This document shows positions 63,639 through 64,000 of a stretch of DNA of 64,000 nucleotides, piece by piece. The notes below the pieces were generated by a model. It made no database searches. It saw only the letters and a list, made by a program, of their open reading frames with translations, and was not told the DNA's origin. The stretch lies in assembly GCF_963678635.1 (NCBI RefSeq), contig NC_087062.1, positions 98,573,705 to 98,637,704 of the forward strand, in the 5' to 3' direction. Origin of the DNA: Symsagittifera roscoffensis. Lineage: Eukaryota > Xenacoelomorpha > Acoela > Convolutidae. A program made the position numbers and the translations under genes. Positions within the stretch are counted from its first letter, which is position 1, and every line of letters begins with the position of its first letter.

Positions 63639-63956
63639 CTGGCTAATCTATCTCTATCAAACTCATATCCGAAAACTAACATATCAAACCAACAAAGAAG
63701 AGTCACAATTTTTATTTTACTTCAAAATTCGAATCCATTTTAATATTTCTATTCAATTTAGTAGCTCTTATATCAATCATCCGAAGTTTAGCTATCCGGC
63801 GTTTTTTTTGGTTTTGAAGGAGCTTCGGGTGCCGGTCGAATCGGTTTCAATGGCGTTTTGATGAATTAGTTTTCTTTGCCCTTCTTTTTTAGATCCAATT
63901 ATTGTTTTTTTTTGTCAATTTTAAAAGCCTCAGGCTGATTAAAATCCAATGAACGA
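63639..63956 (+). other. 3' flank / presumed 3' UTR
   Basis: No AATAAA on the plus strand; ATTAAA at 63938-63943 is the only common variant. A TTTATT at 63711-63716 would read AATAAA on the minus strand, suiting a convergent transcript. Confidence 0.4.
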
Positions 63957-64000
63957 TCACTCGTGTTTCTCCTCGTCAGATGAGTACGAGTACAAATCGG
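63957..64000 (-). CDS. Possible C-terminal end of a convergent gene (partial)
   Basis: Read on the minus strand from the window edge: DLYSYSSDEEKHE then TGA. An acidic Ser-rich tail is plausible coding sequence, and an AATAAA on that strand lies about 240 nt further on. Only 44 nt are visible. The alternative is a plus-strand start (cctcgtcag then ATG at 63980). Confidence 0.3.
   Translation of the reverse strand, partial: DLYSYSSDEEKHE

Noticed and set aside
100-64000. CRISPR array, bacterial operon, phage or defence system
   Set aside because: Spliceosomal introns, LINE/SINE/LTR elements and TPR exon structure show nuclear eukaryotic DNA; no regularly spaced repeats with unique spacers were seen.

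Overview
The window is metazoan nuclear DNA: AT-rich, intron-dense, full of decayed transposons, and almost entirely occupied by one large plus-strand gene. No single marker fixes the species. GC-AG introns, a Ty3/gypsy element, hAT and Tc1-like elements, a tRNA-derived SINE and abundant hairpin-ended non-autonomous repeats fit a marine invertebrate. One 200-base run of N (47658-47857) is an assembly gap.

I traced 41 coding exons from an ATG at 2566 to a TAG at 63638. Reading frame and splice phase carry through every junction outside the gap. Several exons lack an ATG or are small and were found only by phase and splice signals. The product is about 2,184 residues. Its first ~1,240 residues are mostly low-complexity and charged (Gly, Glu/Asp, Gln/Lys-rich stretches) with a few conserved-looking blocks. 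The remaining ~930 residues form about 27 consecutive tetratricopeptide repeats (TPRs) running to the C-terminus. The layout and the last repeat resemble tetratricopeptide repeat protein 6 (TTC6). Two introns (7 and 10) appear to use GC-AG splice sites.

Layout: 1-2541, tandem T-rich hairpin-ended repeats upstream of exon 1; 2566-22162, exons 1-14 (N-terminal half); 22163-27170, intron 14 with a broken sense-oriented Ty3/gypsy retrotransposon; 27171-39427, exons 15-23; 40144-63638, exons 24-41 (TPR superhelix); 63639-64000, 3' flank with a possible C-terminal exon of a convergent minus-strand gene.

Introns hold an internally deleted hAT transposon and a 467-bp MITE sharing its end (8-bp target duplication). 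They also hold two Helentron-like repeat families, TA-flanked foldback elements (one with a second element nested in it), a palindromic 222-bp MITE with 8-bp target duplications, LINE and SINE remnants, a minisatellite that incorporates the exon 40 splice donor, and a 600-bp purine-rich array.
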